A stretch of 64,000 nucleotides of DNA from Brachyhypopomus gauderio (GCF_052324685.1 NC_135224.1:23409451-23473450); one strand, 5' to 3'. Counted from the stretch's first letter, positions 12,290 through 23,118 are shown. The notes: generated by a model not told the origin, from the sequence alone. Numbers and translations are program-made.

Positions 12290-14235
12290 ATGCCTGCACC
12301 CACACACTTACGTACAAACCCACATTAATACCTACCTGGGCTTTACAATGTTTTTCTCAGCTGTCATGTGATGAAGGCGAGCGGCTGGTGGGAGATCGGA
12401 GAGTCTCATTTGATGTCAGAGACTCAGAGACGAGCAGAGACGAGTATGGCCAAGAGGAGACGAGTGAGAGACAAACTCTGAATGCACAACACGCACACAC
12501 GGGTAGACATTTTGAGAAGGCACTAATTTTGGTTTTCACAAAGTTTACTACCATAGTTTTTTTATGGTGGCAATTTGTATTGATTCTAGATTGTGAAGAG
12601 TGATTAGATGAATTGCAATTAATTGCAAAGTCATTCCCTGTGATGAAAATGACCTTTTACAATACAAAATTACAATACAAAATTATTGCATTACGGCTCC
12701 TCCATTTCAGTTAATGGAGATCATTTCAGTGATGATCTCGTTAGCTCAGGAGATAAAAAGTTGATGAGGATAAGACAGCTGACATCAATCCGTCATGCTG
12801 ATTAGAAGAGAAGACTGGTTGCTTTAAAAGGGTAGTGGTGCGTTTACGTTTTCTCCTGTTAACCATGGTCACCTCCAAGGAAACACGTTCAGTCATCATT
12901 GCATCAAAAGGGTTTCACAGGCAAGGACAGTGTGGCTTGTACGATGCACCCCAATCAACCATTTATCCAGTCACTAAGGACTTTGGGGAGAGTGCTTCAA
13001 GTTGCATGAAGGAGGCTTCAGGGAGCGTCTCCTACAGGAGCGTCTCCTACAGAGGAGGCAGCTATGAGCCTCCTCACACCATCAAAGTGTGGGGTCACTC
13101 CCAATGTTGCCTAAGCAAAGCACAGCCATAAATAAGGGAAGGTATCAAAACATCCTTCCAGAACAACTTCTCCCAACGATTCAGGAGCAGTTTAGCAACA
13201 AACAATTATGGACTGTTAATAATTGTACTTCATTATATCACATAAACATTTGACAAAAGGTTCTTAAAAAAATAAACTGAGGAAGCAAACTGTGAAAACT
13301 AAAAATTTGCCCACAACTGTAAGCAGCTCTAGAGTCCACTCTGGTCTTGATGGTTCATAGTTGTCTGATGTTTTTATCTCTCTAGCAGTAATACACCCAA
13401 ACCCTGGTCTTCCTCTCTGTTTCAGCACATGCAGTGCCAGTGAAAGTGCAGCAGTTAGCAGAGTCCCTGCAGCAGATCTCTGGCCAGCTGAACACAGTGC
13501 TGGGTGCACTGGGATCTCTCACTGGGAGGACCGTCCAGCCCCTCCCTCAGCCACCTCCGTCCTCCTCCTTCCCTCCTGCCCCGTCCTGGGCATGGACACC
13601 AAGCCCCGCCTCCTCTTCATTGGCCAATCAGAACAGTTTCTTACACTGTTCTGTCCCAAAAACACACGGGTCTGACCTTCATTTGAACTCCCACTGGAGC
13701 AAACTCTTCCCTGGTACGTAGAGACAGACACACCCCAAACATTAGCAGTGATGAGCAGTGGTCACCTCTGTGGGCTGCAGTAACTTTCACTAATGCTTCA
13801 TTTCTTCATCACTCGTAAAACCTTTAAAATACAAATAGAAAACTTCTGCCTCTCCCTCAAGCACAAACCAGTCACTGCTGGATTTATAGCCTTTTTTGCA
13901 TAGTTGATGACCTCCATTGATTTTCTGTGCTTGGATAATACCGATCTTTTCCAGTGCAAGTGTGATGCAGTGTAGAGACCTGCTTCAGATTAGCTTCAAT
14001 CTAAACCGCACTACCTGTATTAAGACTGCTCTGATTTTAGGAGTTTCCATGGATACCAGTGCCCGCTATCCCATGAGGGCTACCAGAGCATATAGTGGAT
14101 ACACTCCAGCAAGGTGACTACACACACTTGCACACCTGTGCAGGCTCGCTCACAATCTCTCACTCTCACTCACAGGGTCAGTGCTGCTGTTGATTTTTGA
14201 AGGAAAATTGATGAACTCATACAGTGCTTTTCCAT

Positions 14236-14314
<79 letters not shown>

Positions 14315-14657
14315 TCTCTCCTCTGAGCTAGATAGCCAGAGGCTGCAGAGACTGATTGAAGACAACAAAAGGTGGCTGGAATCACAACGCAAAGACCCAA
14401 ATGTGTATCCTTTCACAATCTCTCTCTCCCCCTCAGCTTATACACATGTACGTATCACACACAAACCAGTACGGGAACAGAATGCATCATATTTTCACAC
14501 ACACTCTCTTGCACCCTTGTACTCTCCTGAACCTCTGCCCAGGCCTCTCTTCACACGCTACCCAGCTGCCCCACCCACCAATGGGCTGGTCCAGCTCGGC
14601 CTGGACGAGAACAATCAGATCAAGGTCTACCATTACCGAAGAGGCACAACCCACTGA
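259..14657 (+). CDS. cep164: cep164, 3' portion (centrosomal protein of 164 kDa), 5' end outside window
   Basis: CEP164 is a distal-appendage protein of the mother centriole needed for ciliogenesis. Nine exons with GT/AG borders keep one frame: 259-476, 813-977, 1094-1256, 12111-12218, 12361-12502, 13426-13713, 14041-14113, 14315-14404, 14543-14657. The first is a very charged coiled coil ([20 protein letters not shown]). Exon 1094 carries [17 protein letters not shown], exon 12111 [19 protein letters not shown], exon 12361 [11 protein letters not shown], exon 13426 [18 protein letters not shown], and the last two exons [10 protein letters not shown] and [20 protein letters not shown] ending ([16 protein letters not shown]). 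These match, in order, conserved blocks I recall from the CEP164 C-terminal third. The N-terminal WW domain is not in the window. The stop lies six codons after KVYHY. Introns are loaded with microsatellites and transposons. Identification rests on remembered family sequence, without alignment. Confidence 0.85.
481..712. repeat. (CA)n microsatellites after a cep164 exon (481-545 and 655-712)
   Basis: Two CA-rich runs follow the donor of the cep164 exon ending at 476. They are complementary to the TG tract just upstream of that exon, so the pre-mRNA could pair across it. Confidence 0.9.
1261..2565 (-). mobile_element. 5'-truncated L2-type LINE, outer fragment (3' part)
   Basis: Read on the minus strand, 2565-2104 encodes the reverse-transcriptase core with the catalytic box [13 protein letters not shown], followed by decayed RT and a 3' tail. 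The tail (1470-1261) is the same repeat found many times in the window (GTCACAAAGCAGCTT, AAGAAACCTTGGGAGGACC, then a TTTATTTATAAAGCGC end). Its 3' end starts about 8 nt after the cep164 splice donor at 1257. The element is cut at 2565 by the plus-strand L2 and resumes at 11836. No intact frame survives beyond 153 codons. Confidence 0.85.
3718..5128. mobile_element. hAT-like nonautonomous DNA transposon inserted in L2 ORF1
   Basis: The segment is bounded by an exact 8-bp direct repeat GATGGGAG (3710-3717 and 5129-5136), the target size of hAT elements. Inside the ends are long inverted repeats: CATCCAATTGCACA, then GGAGAGCCAAC, then repeated CTGCAG/TCTAGAC units (3727-3795 against 5050-5119). 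The outermost ~10 bases of the two ends do not match well, which is odd for hAT. There is no transposase frame. It holds a ~105-bp direct repeat (4516-4621 and 4848-4953) and a segment at 4318-4480 related to 33210-33370. Superfamily assignment rests on duplication length. Confidence 0.75.
4516..4953. repeat. ~105-bp direct repeat inside the hAT-like element (4516-4621, 4848-4953)
   Basis: Both copies begin ATAAAGGTAGCCAGAACTAA and run through CTTCATGACA to AAAATGACCTTCAGAC with few differences. They are separated by about 225 bp of AT-rich sequence. Confidence 0.9.
7636..7746 (-). pseudogene. piggyBac transposase C-terminal cysteine-rich remnant
   Basis: Read on the minus strand this gives [17 protein letters not shown] followed by [12 protein letters not shown] and a stop codon. 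The spaced Cys pairs resemble the cysteine-rich zinc-binding tail that closes piggyBac (PGBD-type) transposases. Upstream on the minus strand the frame is cut by a hairpin-forming sequence, and the DDD catalytic core was not found in the rest of the element. Confidence 0.65.
7757..8068. repeat. Inverted repeat / hairpin-forming insertion inside piggyBac
   Basis: About 95 bp at 7757-7852 (GTTCTCATCAGAGCATTCAC through CCCTCATTTGGGGAGAAA to TGTGGCTATTCCCA) recurs in reverse complement at 7974-8068 with a few mismatches. The arms flank ~120 bp, so the strand can fold into a long stem. It lies just upstream of the transposase Cys-rich tail and may be a nested foldback MITE. Confidence 0.85.
11836..12000 (-). 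mobile_element. Older L2 LINE, upstream piece (continuation of 1261-2565)
   Basis: On the minus strand this reads [18 protein letters not shown], then a stop and GSVLGPML, the RT block that in L2 immediately precedes the YADD block found at 2565. The two pieces are therefore one reverse transcriptase cut by the plus-strand L2. The 5' limit near 12000 is approximate; similarity fades there, about 110 bp before the next cep164 exon. Confidence 0.82.
12223..12288. repeat. (CA)n microsatellite directly after a cep164 donor
   Basis: A run of about 30 CA units begins 5 nt after the donor of the cep164 exon ending at 12218. Confidence 0.95.
12640..13322 (+). mobile_element. Decayed Tc1-like transposon in a cep164 intron
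   Basis: The order of blocks follows a fish Tc1 element: GTCATGCTGATTAGAAGAG, GCTTTAAAAGGG, an ATG in AACCATGGTCACC, AAGGGTTTCACAGGCAAGGA, TCAACCATTTATCCAG, AAGGAGGCTTCAGGG, then CATCCTTCCAGAACAACTTC, and a tail near CCACAACTGTA. In frame the N-terminal part reads like the transposase helix-turn-helix ([25 protein letters not shown]), with frameshifts and a large internal deletion. Terminal inverted repeats and exact ends were not resolved. Confidence 0.75.
14239..14312. repeat. (GT)n microsatellite abutting a cep164 splice acceptor
   Basis: About 37 GT units run up to the TAG acceptor at 14312-14314. The usual pyrimidine tract is replaced by alternating GT. Confidence 0.95.
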
Positions 14658-14960
14658 TGTCCGTGTATGTCCAATGCAAACATCAGTGGATAGACAGAAT
14701 ACAAACATGCCATCAGCATGTACACATTACAGGTGATGTTGCTGACAAAGTCAAGTCAGATTTAGCGTAGTACTTTGAAATTCTTTTTTGATAAAAACAT
14801 TTCTCATCTAATTGAAATTCAGATGGCATATCTAACTGTAATTAGTGATTAAGGTATTTCTGCCTACATAACACATTGCAGTGGTGGATTATACTTATTA
14901 AGATGGCGGTGGCAGTGTTGGATGTGGCTAAAACGAGCTGGAACGTCGTCTTTCCTGCAG

Positions 14961-16855
14961 GTGCTGAACCTGCGCTCTGGCGTGTCCCGCATGGCGGTGG
15001 TGTCCTTGAGGGAGTTGTACTCCAGCCTGCAGAAAGGGATGGACCAGGAAGTGGAGGCTACAGCTAAGGTCCTCCTCCACAAAGCAGCGGAGTCCAATGC
15101 CTTCATCAGGCAGGACATGGACACAGCTCTGGACAGCATGGTGCAGAACTGCACCCCCATTCGGAGCATGAACGCCCTTCTCGCTGGAGGACTCTGGTCA
15201 GTTAGCCTGCAGTGAGCTTTAAACTGTGGCTTTCAGATAGCAACAACAGTCACAAGAAGCTAACACAGCACTAATTTTGGCTGCTGTTTTTACCTCTCCA
15301 ATGTTCTTTCAAAATATTGCCCTGGCCTATATCAATATTTTTAGTTATTTATCCTCTTATATGTTATTTTTATTGCGTTCCATCTCCGCTCTGCTGATCC
15401 AAACTGCCCTTCACAATGCTTAAAAAATAGGCTAGTTAGCTAGCTCACAGAGGACATACAAACATTTTCTGTTTAAAAATACACATGTACACTAACTGGT
15501 GCAAGCTAAGCAATCGAATAGAATATGATCATTTGATTGTGCACTTAGATCATACATAAGGGTTTTAAGTTTCTTTATAGAAGCTAAAAGTTGTACTGTA
15601 TACATTGATTGGATGGATTAATAGTTATTACTATTATTATAATAGTTATTTTTTTCCTTCTGTTTTCCTCAAAAGTAATCTGAATGCTGCAGTAAGAAAG
15701 TGTACTGCTCGGCACTTGGCTACTTTGGTAGAGAAGATTGGTGCTGGCCGCTTATTGTCTGGGGCGAAAGACGTCACACCGCGAATTATTCCTGCAGTCT
15801 CCAAGTTGGCACAGGACTCTTCACAAGAAACCAAGTTAGTACTGGGATCAGAACGAGAATTCTACAAAGCTTATTCAGTTTCCCAGATAGTAATATTTTG
15901 CTGATTCTTTTAGTCTCCTAGTCTGATACCCTGAAGTCAGCAAATGCTGCTAAATTGTAGAGTAATAGAAACACTATCGTGTTTTCTAGACACAGACAGC
16001 CTTGTAAAATTGCGCCCTGGTAAGATAAATGGTTGGTGTGCTGTGAGTTACGGGTCCCTCACGGTTCTCTCCTGTTTTGGGGTCTGTTCCTCGTCTCAGG
16101 CGCTTGGGCCGGCGTATGCTGCTGTTCCTGTCCTCCCACCATGACTTTGATAAGATGGTGGAAAAGTACATCCCTGCCAAAGACCTGGCAACCATCAGGG
16201 ACACTGTCCTCACTCTGAAATCCAAGGTAGCGATTCATGATTGGATACATGATGAGGATTTTTTATCCCATCCACTATGCCCCATGTTAACTCATTAAAC
16301 AAATGTATGTGTAGACATAAAAAAACTATTCTTTCAGAAAGTCATTCCACTGATATGCTAAGAGATGCCAGAGATAAAAAAGATAAAAGATTTACCAGAA
16401 ATACTATAATTCCTAAATTAATTAATAATATTTATAATATTGATAATAATCATTCCAGAGAGTTACCATAGTTACCAAATACTGTCACTTTAATTGAATG
16501 AAATCTTTCTAGGTTAAGAAAATGCTTCTGTAATAACCCAGTGCTGTCCAGGGTTGATTTATTTATCATTGTTCCTTTTAAATGTTCTTTTTATAGAGCT
16601 GGTTAGGGAACTCTACCCCTGCAAGCCACAACTGGTTGAGCAGAAGGTGCTCCCTCTGCTCTGGTAGCTCCTGGGGACCTCCAGCAACAGTGGTACGGTC
16701 CACGGGAGGGGTGGAAGCGTGAGGGGGCCACTGTCCACCTATGCCAAGCCCTTCATGCCCACATGGGCCCCGCGCTGCTGGACTGCGCTGGTTCCCAACC
16801 TTCCAATATCCACAAGAGCCTAAGAGAGTTTGTGAAGAACCTCCCGATCACCTGA
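14961..16855 (+). pseudogene. TOGARAM-family (TOG domain) gene fragment, 5'-less and broken
   Basis: TOGARAM proteins use TOG domains to regulate ciliary axonemal microtubules. Exons 14961-15196, 15676-15834 and 16100-16226 splice in phase to a HEAT-repeat stretch with LRSGVSRMAVVSLRELYSSL, DQEVEATAKVLLHKAAES, VRKCTARHLA, RLLSGAKD and HHDFDKMVEKYIPAKDLA, matching the fourth TOG region. A last piece (16597-16855) reads ELYPCKPQLVEQKVLPLLW, then TAG (16665-16667), then LLGTSSNSGTVHGRGGSVRG. After a five-G run the frame slips by one (one base missing) before ALLDCAGSQPSNIHKSLREF. The exons that should join these parts (most of the last TOG domain, ~200 residues) are absent from the 370-bp gap, and the whole N-terminal half is absent upstream, where cep164 ends 303 bp away. 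TOGARAM1 and TOGARAM2 both fit; I lean to TOGARAM2-like. Confidence 0.75.
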
Positions 16856-16882
16856 GAGCTGCCAGCCAGACCTCCAGACAAA

Positions 16883-16888
16883 AATAAA
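16883..16888 (+). other. AATAAA polyadenylation signal
   Basis: Canonical hexamer 28 nt after the terminal TGA of the TOGARAM-like piece, in the right place for its 3' end. Hexamers are common by chance in AT-rich DNA. Confidence 0.4.
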
Positions 16889-17246
16889 GCCCAACATGGA
16901 TTCTACTTGAAGATGGAGATGTTTGTGCATTTCTTACTGTGCCTGCACTCTAAATGAAAGAGAGAGGAAGAAAGTCAAACGTTTTTAACATTTTGAATTA
17001 GCAGAAAGCTAAATCCTTAAACTCAGAAGTCCTTTTAAATAAGGAGCACAGATTTTAGTGAATCACATCAGGTTTAACACACCTAGGAGCTCTGCTCTTT
17101 TTGCACTTTGAAATACTAACACTTATGATAACTGTTGTCATGGTGACTATAGATATATATTGTTCTATGATTGTTATTTTCTGTTGACATATCCTGAGGT
17201 AACTGTGCAGAATGTAATTTATCACATACACAAGAAACAAGGATCT
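16889..17246. other. No gene seen
   Basis: AT-rich sequence between the TOGARAM-like fragment and the Harbinger element. No splice-supported frame, repeat or RNA gene recognised. Confidence 0.6.
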
Positions 17247-18125
17247 GGGGGGTATTCCACGAAGCGAGCTAACTCAGTAAGCCGGGCTTTTTAAGACAAG
17301 CCTGGCTCATTTTGCTCAAATTCGGTTCCACGAAAGAGGCTAGACTTGAGCCTCGCTCAGTTACTACAGCAACATATACGTTTGAACTAACCTGCTCTGT
17401 ACCAGGCTAGAGTTGAGGCTTAGCTTAGCGGGACCGCTTCTATTGGCTGAGCAGCGTGATGTCAGTCTCGCCATCCGGGAAACTGAATTGAGGAACAAGG
17501 TTCCACTGCAGTTCTATCCATTAAATTGCTGTGGATGTAGCATATAATATCATATCTTTATACATTTAATTGAGTACTGTAATTATTAGTTTGGAATGAT
17601 TGCTGGTTATTATTATCAAAATTTAATAATTATATTTCCAAATGCAATATATATATTTCGATCTTAAGAGTACATATTCATTGTTAATCAGTGAGGTTTC
17701 TGCACATTTTAATGTATTGGTTTAATCTTCACAAATTCAGGTCAGTGTAAAATGGAATACAGTGTCTAATCGCAGTTATGGTGCAGAAACATACATTAGT
17801 ATAAACTCTATATCACAAAAAATACAATTCTTTGTACCTGAGTATTAATAATTATTAATACTGAGTAATTTAGGTGAAGATACTTTTAGGTATATATTTA
17901 TCCCCATACTTCCTCTTTTGTGTTCAAATTACAAGCAAATCATATCACTCTGCAATTTACATATGTTCAGTATAAATAATGTAAATGTGTGGTTAACTTA
18001 ATGGTGCAAAAAGGAAATGGACACAGACAACTACCTTACCAAGATTTTCATACAGGTGATACAAATAATCCAAAATGTAGGCTATAAAAGAGCAGCTAAC
18101 AGTGAAGGCTGAAGGCTGATTGACC

Positions 18126-19805
18126 ATGGCATGTCCATTTGTAGAGAATCCAGTAGAGGGAGCGTGTATAGTGCGCAGAGCATTCATGCTACCAGCTCCA
18201 AGGTCATTCCAGGACAGGACAGATCCACTGGGCTTTCCAGATGACTACTTATTTGTTCAGAAGACACAGTATTATATATCTTTGTAAATTACTGGGGCCA
18301 TATATTGAGAAGACCACTAGACGTAGCAAAGCTCTTACCAAACCCCAAACGGTCTGTATCGCTTTGCGCTTCTTTGCCAGTCATGCATTTCTGTACAGTG
18401 TTGGGGATGCATAACATCTTAGTAAGGCAACGGTCTGCCGTGAAATTCGAAAGGTTTACCTTGCGCTTAAGCGTTTCCTTAATATATTCATCAAATTCCC
18501 TGGTCACAGAGGCATCCTTCCCATCCTTTTCAGAACAGCTGTCATGTATTCATGAGAAGTAGTGTTGGTTTGATCAGTAACTTGGAGTCAATCAATCAAT
18601 CAATCAAATTTTATTTATATAGCGCTTTTTACAACAGTTGTTGTCACAAAGCAGCTTTACAAGTGCCGAGTCCTAGCCCCCAGAGAGCAAGCCAAGGGCG
18701 ACAGTGGCAAGGAAAAACTCCCTAGTTTTTTTGCATGAGGAAGAAACCTTGAGAGGAACCAAGACTCAGGGGGGGAACCCATACTCCTCTGGCCGACACC
18801 GGTCACCATGACAACAACAACAATTTAGACAGAAAGAAATTAAAGAAAAGGAAAATATGTAGTAATGTCCATCATGGTGTAGGTTTATCCGGTCAGGCAG
18901 TAGGGGGCTGGCACTGGAGTTAAATGTATATGACTTTAACAGATGCTCTTATCCAGAGCACTTACCAAAGTGCTTTGTATTCATCTTAATCAACTATTTC
19001 ATGCTAAAATTCATTCAATTCAAAACGCATTGAATTCTCTAGGATTTTCAAATGTCATTGGTGCTATAGACTGTACTCACATCTGGATAAAGGCTCCATC
19101 TGTACCCATGGAGGCAGACTATGTGAACCAAAAAATTATTTCATAGCATCAATGTACAGGTACATGCAAGTTTTGCCTACCCAACAGAAAATGTAAAGCA
19201 TGTCAGTTCATGGGTTTGAACAACTTTCACCCTTTGTCACTTTTGCCATTGTTCTAAATGGTTTGCACCAGCCAATTTCTATTCTCCAACATTGAGGTAA
19301 AATGGCCCGGCTCGGTGCACAATATTTCGTGCCTCCTCACTGGCACAGAGGTTTGCCCAAGGTAAGAACACTCCAACCACACAAAATAGTGCAGATTTGG
19401 CCTCAGTGTTTAACTCTTCTCCTTATAATTGTAGGTGCTTTTCCTGGCTTATTGCTTAGGGATAGGGGTTACCCCTGCCAACCTTTTCTCCTTACCCCAT
19501 ATGCAGACCCTACAACAGATGCAGAGAGGAGGTTCAATCGTGCACATTCTAAGACAAGGGCATGCAGTGAGATGGCATTTGGACAGTTAAAGAGCAGATT
19601 TAACTGCTTGCGCCATCTCAGAGTCACCCCTGAGAGAGCCTGTGATATCGTAGCACCCTGTGCAGTTTTGCACAATGTGGCAATACTGCAAAAAGAAGAA
19701 ATGCCAAGAGTGCAGTTGGAGCAATGGGAAGATGGCATTTTAATTGCAGACCACATGGATGGTAGAGCTATGAGGGACATGTATGCAAACACTTACTTTG
19801 GTTAA
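18126..19805 (+). pseudogene. HARBI1-like Harbinger transposase (DDE nuclease), broken
   Basis: Begins MACPFVENPVEGACIVRRAF, DPLGFPDDYLF at 18126, like harbinger nucleases. A middle part reads RRSKALTKPQTVCIALRFFA, FLYSVGDA then stop, then HLSKATVCREIRKVYLALK. After an inserted L2 tail it resumes with LNSLGFSNVIGAIDCTHIWI (first catalytic Asp), GLLLRDRGYPCQPFLLTPY (second Asp) and SEMAFGQLKSRFNCLRHL (Glu), ending YANTYFG at 19805. Stops, frameshifts and the insertion make it non-functional. The last 150 residues are open. In the intact state it cuts and joins DNA at the element ends together with the Myb-like partner encoded on the other strand. Confidence 0.88.
18588..18812 (-). repeat. L2 3'-tail insertion inside the Harbinger nuclease
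   Basis: Starts with TCAATCAATCAATCAA and ATTTATATAGCGCTTTTTAC, continues GTCACAAAGCAGCTTTACAA and AAGAAACCTTGAGAGGAACC, and ends at CGGTCACCATGAC. It is the reverse complement of the tail at 25076-25325 and at the unit junctions 43358 and 61200. Confidence 0.9.
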
Positions 19806-20993
19806 GGGAATATTTTGTTTGCATTTGTTCATTAACACTATTGACATAAAACAAGACGGCTTTTTTTTTGGAAAGAGAAATTTATTAATTGTCTTGCTGA
19901 GCCTGTGGACAGAAGAAACTTTGATTTACTTATCTTGCAAAAACAAGCATATTAAAGTGAGACCTTTTTGCAAATACTCACATTTTTCTCCATTTTCTTT
20001 ATTTCAAGCTCCAACTTCCATATTTTTAGTTTTTTGTATTGCAGATCTGCTTTTTTACATTCTATATCTTGGAGCAAGAACCTTTTGTAGATCTCACTAA
20101 TCTCAGATTCCTTTAAGACTGAAGTATAGTCAAGATTGAGAAGTATTTATTCATGTTGAACTGCATAACTACTACTCACGTGTTCTCTTGCAGAGGTGTG
20201 AGCTCTGGACATGGAGGCCTGAGGGTCTTCTCTCTGTTCTTCCATTTCCTTTAAATACAACACAAATCATGAGATCACACAGCACATTAACAGACAGATA
20301 CATAGACACACACGCCTTACAGAACAGGCAGACACTGTGTCCTCATTCTCCTGTACCATCCTGGATGGTCCGGCAATCTCCCCCTGCAAACAACAAATTA
20401 AGACACATAAATGTTAACGATCCTCAGGGTTCAGTCATAAGAAATAGGCTGGTTTATGGTACTCACATCATTGTCAAATACAGGAGGGTCTAAAAGAGTC
20501 CGCACACCCCCCACCACTGTAGTCATCAAGAATACAATAATACTATGATGTAGCCTGTAAGAACAAACATGTAAAATCTGAGAAACAACTGAACCTACCT
20601 TTAACATAAGGCTGTGTATCATGAGGACAGACAGGATCAGATGATGTTCCTCCTTCAATTCCCACAATGATGGGGTGTCCGCTGTTTTGCTCTAAAGCAA
20701 GGTCTTCTGCAGGAGTGAGGGCTGCTACAGGAGGCCCACCACCAGCAGCAGCAGTAGCAGTTTTCTTTCTGGTTGCTAAAATATTTTATATAGTTATTTA
20801 ATATGGTGTTTTACCTTTTCCTGCACATTGGACTAATCAACTGTACTTACCATTCTGGAGTATATTTTTATATTTCACCTTGACCTGCTGCCACGTTCTC
20901 TTAACCCTGCTCATGTTACTTTTAAATCAGGAAATTATTAACATTATTAATTTACTATAACACTTTTAAAATGCCAATGAATAGATTAAATTA

Positions 20994-22558
20994 CACTACC
21001 GTTCAAAAGTTTGGGGTCACTTAGAAATGTTCTTATTTTTGAAAGAAAAGCAGTTTTTTTTTTTTCAATTTAGCTAACATTAAATGCATCAAAAATACAC
21101 TCTATACATTATTAATGTGGTAAATGACTATTCTAGCTGTAAACATCTGGTTTTTAATGCAATATCTACATAGATGTATGGAGACCCATTTCCAACAACC
21201 ATCACTCCAGTGTTCTAATGGTACATTGTGTTTGCTAACTCTGTAAGGAGGCTATTGGATATTTAGAAAACCCTTGAAAACCCTTGTGCAAGTAGGTTAG
21301 CACAGCTGAAAACAGTTTTGCTGATTAGAGAAGCTATAAAACTGACCTTCCTTTGAGCTAGTTGAGAATCTGGAGCATTACAATTGTTGGTTCGATTAAA
21401 ATCACAAAATGGCCAGAAAAAAACAACTTTCAATTGAAACTCGACATTCTATTCTTGTTCTGAGAAATGAAGTCTATTCCATGCAAGACATTGCCAAGAA
21501 ACTGAAGATTTCCTACAATGGTGTGTACTACTCCCTTCAGAGGAGAGCACAGACAGGCTCTAACCAGAGTAGAAGGAGAAGTGGAAGGCCCCGCTGCACA
21601 ACTGAGCAAGAAGACAAGTACATTAGAGTCTCAGGTTTAAGAAATCGACGCCTCACAGGTCCTCAACTGGCAGCTTCATTAAATAGTACCCGCAAAACGC
21701 CAGTGTCAACATCTACAGTGAAGAGGCGACTCCGGGATGCTGGCCTTCAGGGCAGAGTGGCAAAGAAAAAGATTAATATGGGCAAAATAACACAGACATT
21801 GGACAGAGGAAGATTGGAAAAAAGTGTTATGGACAGATGAATCAAAGTTTGAGGTGTTTGGATCACACAGACGAACATTTGTGAGACGCAGAACAACTGA
21901 AAAGATGCTGGAAGAGTGCCTGACACCATCTGTCAAACATGGTGGAGGTAATGTGATGGTCTGGGGTTGCTTTGGTGCTGGTAAAGTGGGAGATTTGAAC
22001 AAGGTAAAAGGGATTTTGAATAAGGAAGGCTATCACTCCATTTTGCAACACCATGCCATACCCTGTGGACAGTGCTTGATTTGAGCCAATTTCATCCTGC
22101 AACAGGACAATGACCCAAAGCACTCCTCCAAATTATGCACAAACTATTTAGAGAAGAAGCAGGCAGCTGGTGTTTTATCGGTAATGGAGTGGCCAGCGCA
22201 GTCACCAGATCTCAACCCCATTGAGCTGTTGTGGGAGCAGCTTGACCGTATGGTACGAAAAAAGTGCCCATTAACCCAATCAAACTTGTGGGAGCGGCTT
22301 CTGGAAGCATGGGGTGAAATTTCTCCAGATTACCTCAGCAAATTAACAGCTAGAATGCCAAAGGTCTGCAATGCTGTAATTGCTGCTAAGGGAGCATTCT
22401 TTGACGAAAGCAAAGTTTAAAGTAGAAAATTATTTCTACCTTGTCAATGTCTGGACTATATTTCTATTCATTTTGCAACTCATTTGATAAATAAAAGTAT
22501 GAGATTTCAGGGAAAACACAAAATTGTCTAGGTGACCCCAAACTTTTGAACGGTAGTG
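20994..22558 (+). mobile_element. Tc1/mariner element with DD38E spacing (1,565 bp)
   Basis: TA target duplications (20992-20993, 22559-22560) flank perfect inverted repeats that start CACTACCGTTCAAAAGTTTG and extend to GGGGTCAC. The element holds one transposase gene. Length and spacing agree with the DD38E ('Intruder') relatives of Tc1 known from fishes. It sits in the first intron of the Harbinger Myb-like gene on the opposite strand. Confidence 0.92.
21409..22420 (+). pseudogene. Tc1-like transposase, DD38E, inactivated
   Basis: Starts MARKKQLSIETRHSILVLRN with a bipartite helix-turn-helix DNA-binding part (MQDIAKKLKISYNGVYYSL, then SRRRSGRPRCTT with the GRPR hook). After residue ~125 bases are missing and the frame shifts; a TAA interrupts before HRHWTEEDWKKVLWTDESKF, which carries the first catalytic Asp. 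HGGGNVMVWGCFGAGK follows, then TGA at 22082-22084, FILQQDNDPKHSS (second Asp) and SPDLNPIELLWEQLD (Glu). I count 38 residues between the second Asp and the Glu. The end is GAFFDESKV at 22420. At least one frameshift and two stops make it inactive. Confidence 0.9.
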
Positions 22559-22961
22559 TATATGCTCACGCATTTAATCTGTCTGCAATATTATGCCAAG
22601 CAACTTCTCTGGCTTTATTAATACAGGATGTGTTGCCTTTCTTCATAATAACGTGTTTATATTCCTCATAAAGACGTGTGAGTAGCTCCTGTTCAGCAGA
22701 AGAAAAAAAAAGCTGTTCGTTTCTTCAGCTCTTTCGACATTTTCTTGCCTTTTCGAATATCGATTAGTGAGGCTGTGTAAATACTGTGTGCACGCGCATG
22801 TTCGCCGATTACAAAAGCCTGGCTTGAATTAGTGGGAATAGGTTGCGTCTGGATTTCGTTAGTGGAACGGAACTAGACGGAAGTGAACTGTTTGGCTAAC
22901 TCAAGCGAGGCTCACTCTAATAAGCGCCGCTTTCATAAGCTCGCTTCGTGGAATAGCCCCC

Positions 22962-23118
22962 TGGTCAGCTAACGAGCTATCCAAACGCTAACGCAAATCA
23001 TCCAGGATAATCCAGTCACATAAGAGGAAATATAATTAACTATACTGATAGGCTACCAAAAAAGTAGGCGTGTCCCGCGTGTCTTTGCTCCCCACCGTAA
23101 ACTTCAAGGCAACCAATT
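22962..23118. other. No gene seen
   Basis: Short single-copy spacer between the Harbinger right end and the 23.1 kb tandem duplication. Nothing recognised. Confidence 0.6.

Larger units (their letters stand above)
19980..22740 (-). pseudogene. Harbinger Myb/SANT-like DNA-binding protein
   Basis: Exons read on the minus strand: SAEQELLTRLYEEYKHVIMK, GNTSCINKAREVAWHNIADR (22740-22575), spliced to VKRTWQQVKVKYKNILQN (20942-20852), then an exon with PAEDLALEQNSGHP and IEGGTSSDP (20777-20600), VVGGVRTLLDPPVFDND, and a C-terminal coiled coil EIYKRFLLQDIECKKADLQY with KLELEIKKME (about 20100-19980). The partner protein of Harbinger nucleases has this Myb/SANT start and coiled-coil end. From the ATG at 22740 the frame is off by one in a T9 run; eight Ts would keep it in phase. 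The first intron contains a whole Tc1 element, so the gene was hit without losing exons. Confidence 0.82.
17247..22961. mobile_element. PIF/Harbinger transposon with both genes, decayed
   Basis: The ends are inverted repeats sharing TATTCCACGAAGCGAGCT preceded by five or six G. Inside are the two genes expected for Harbinger in convergent order: a HARBI1-like nuclease on + (18126-19805) and a Myb/SANT-like protein on - (22740 to about 19980). A clean 3-bp target duplication was not seen at the ends I chose. Two later insertions sit inside: an L2 tail (18588-18812) and a Tc1 element (20994-22558). Confidence 0.88.

Noticed and set aside
13426..13713. Independent proline-rich small protein
   Set aside because: The frame is an exon of cep164 in phase with both neighbours.
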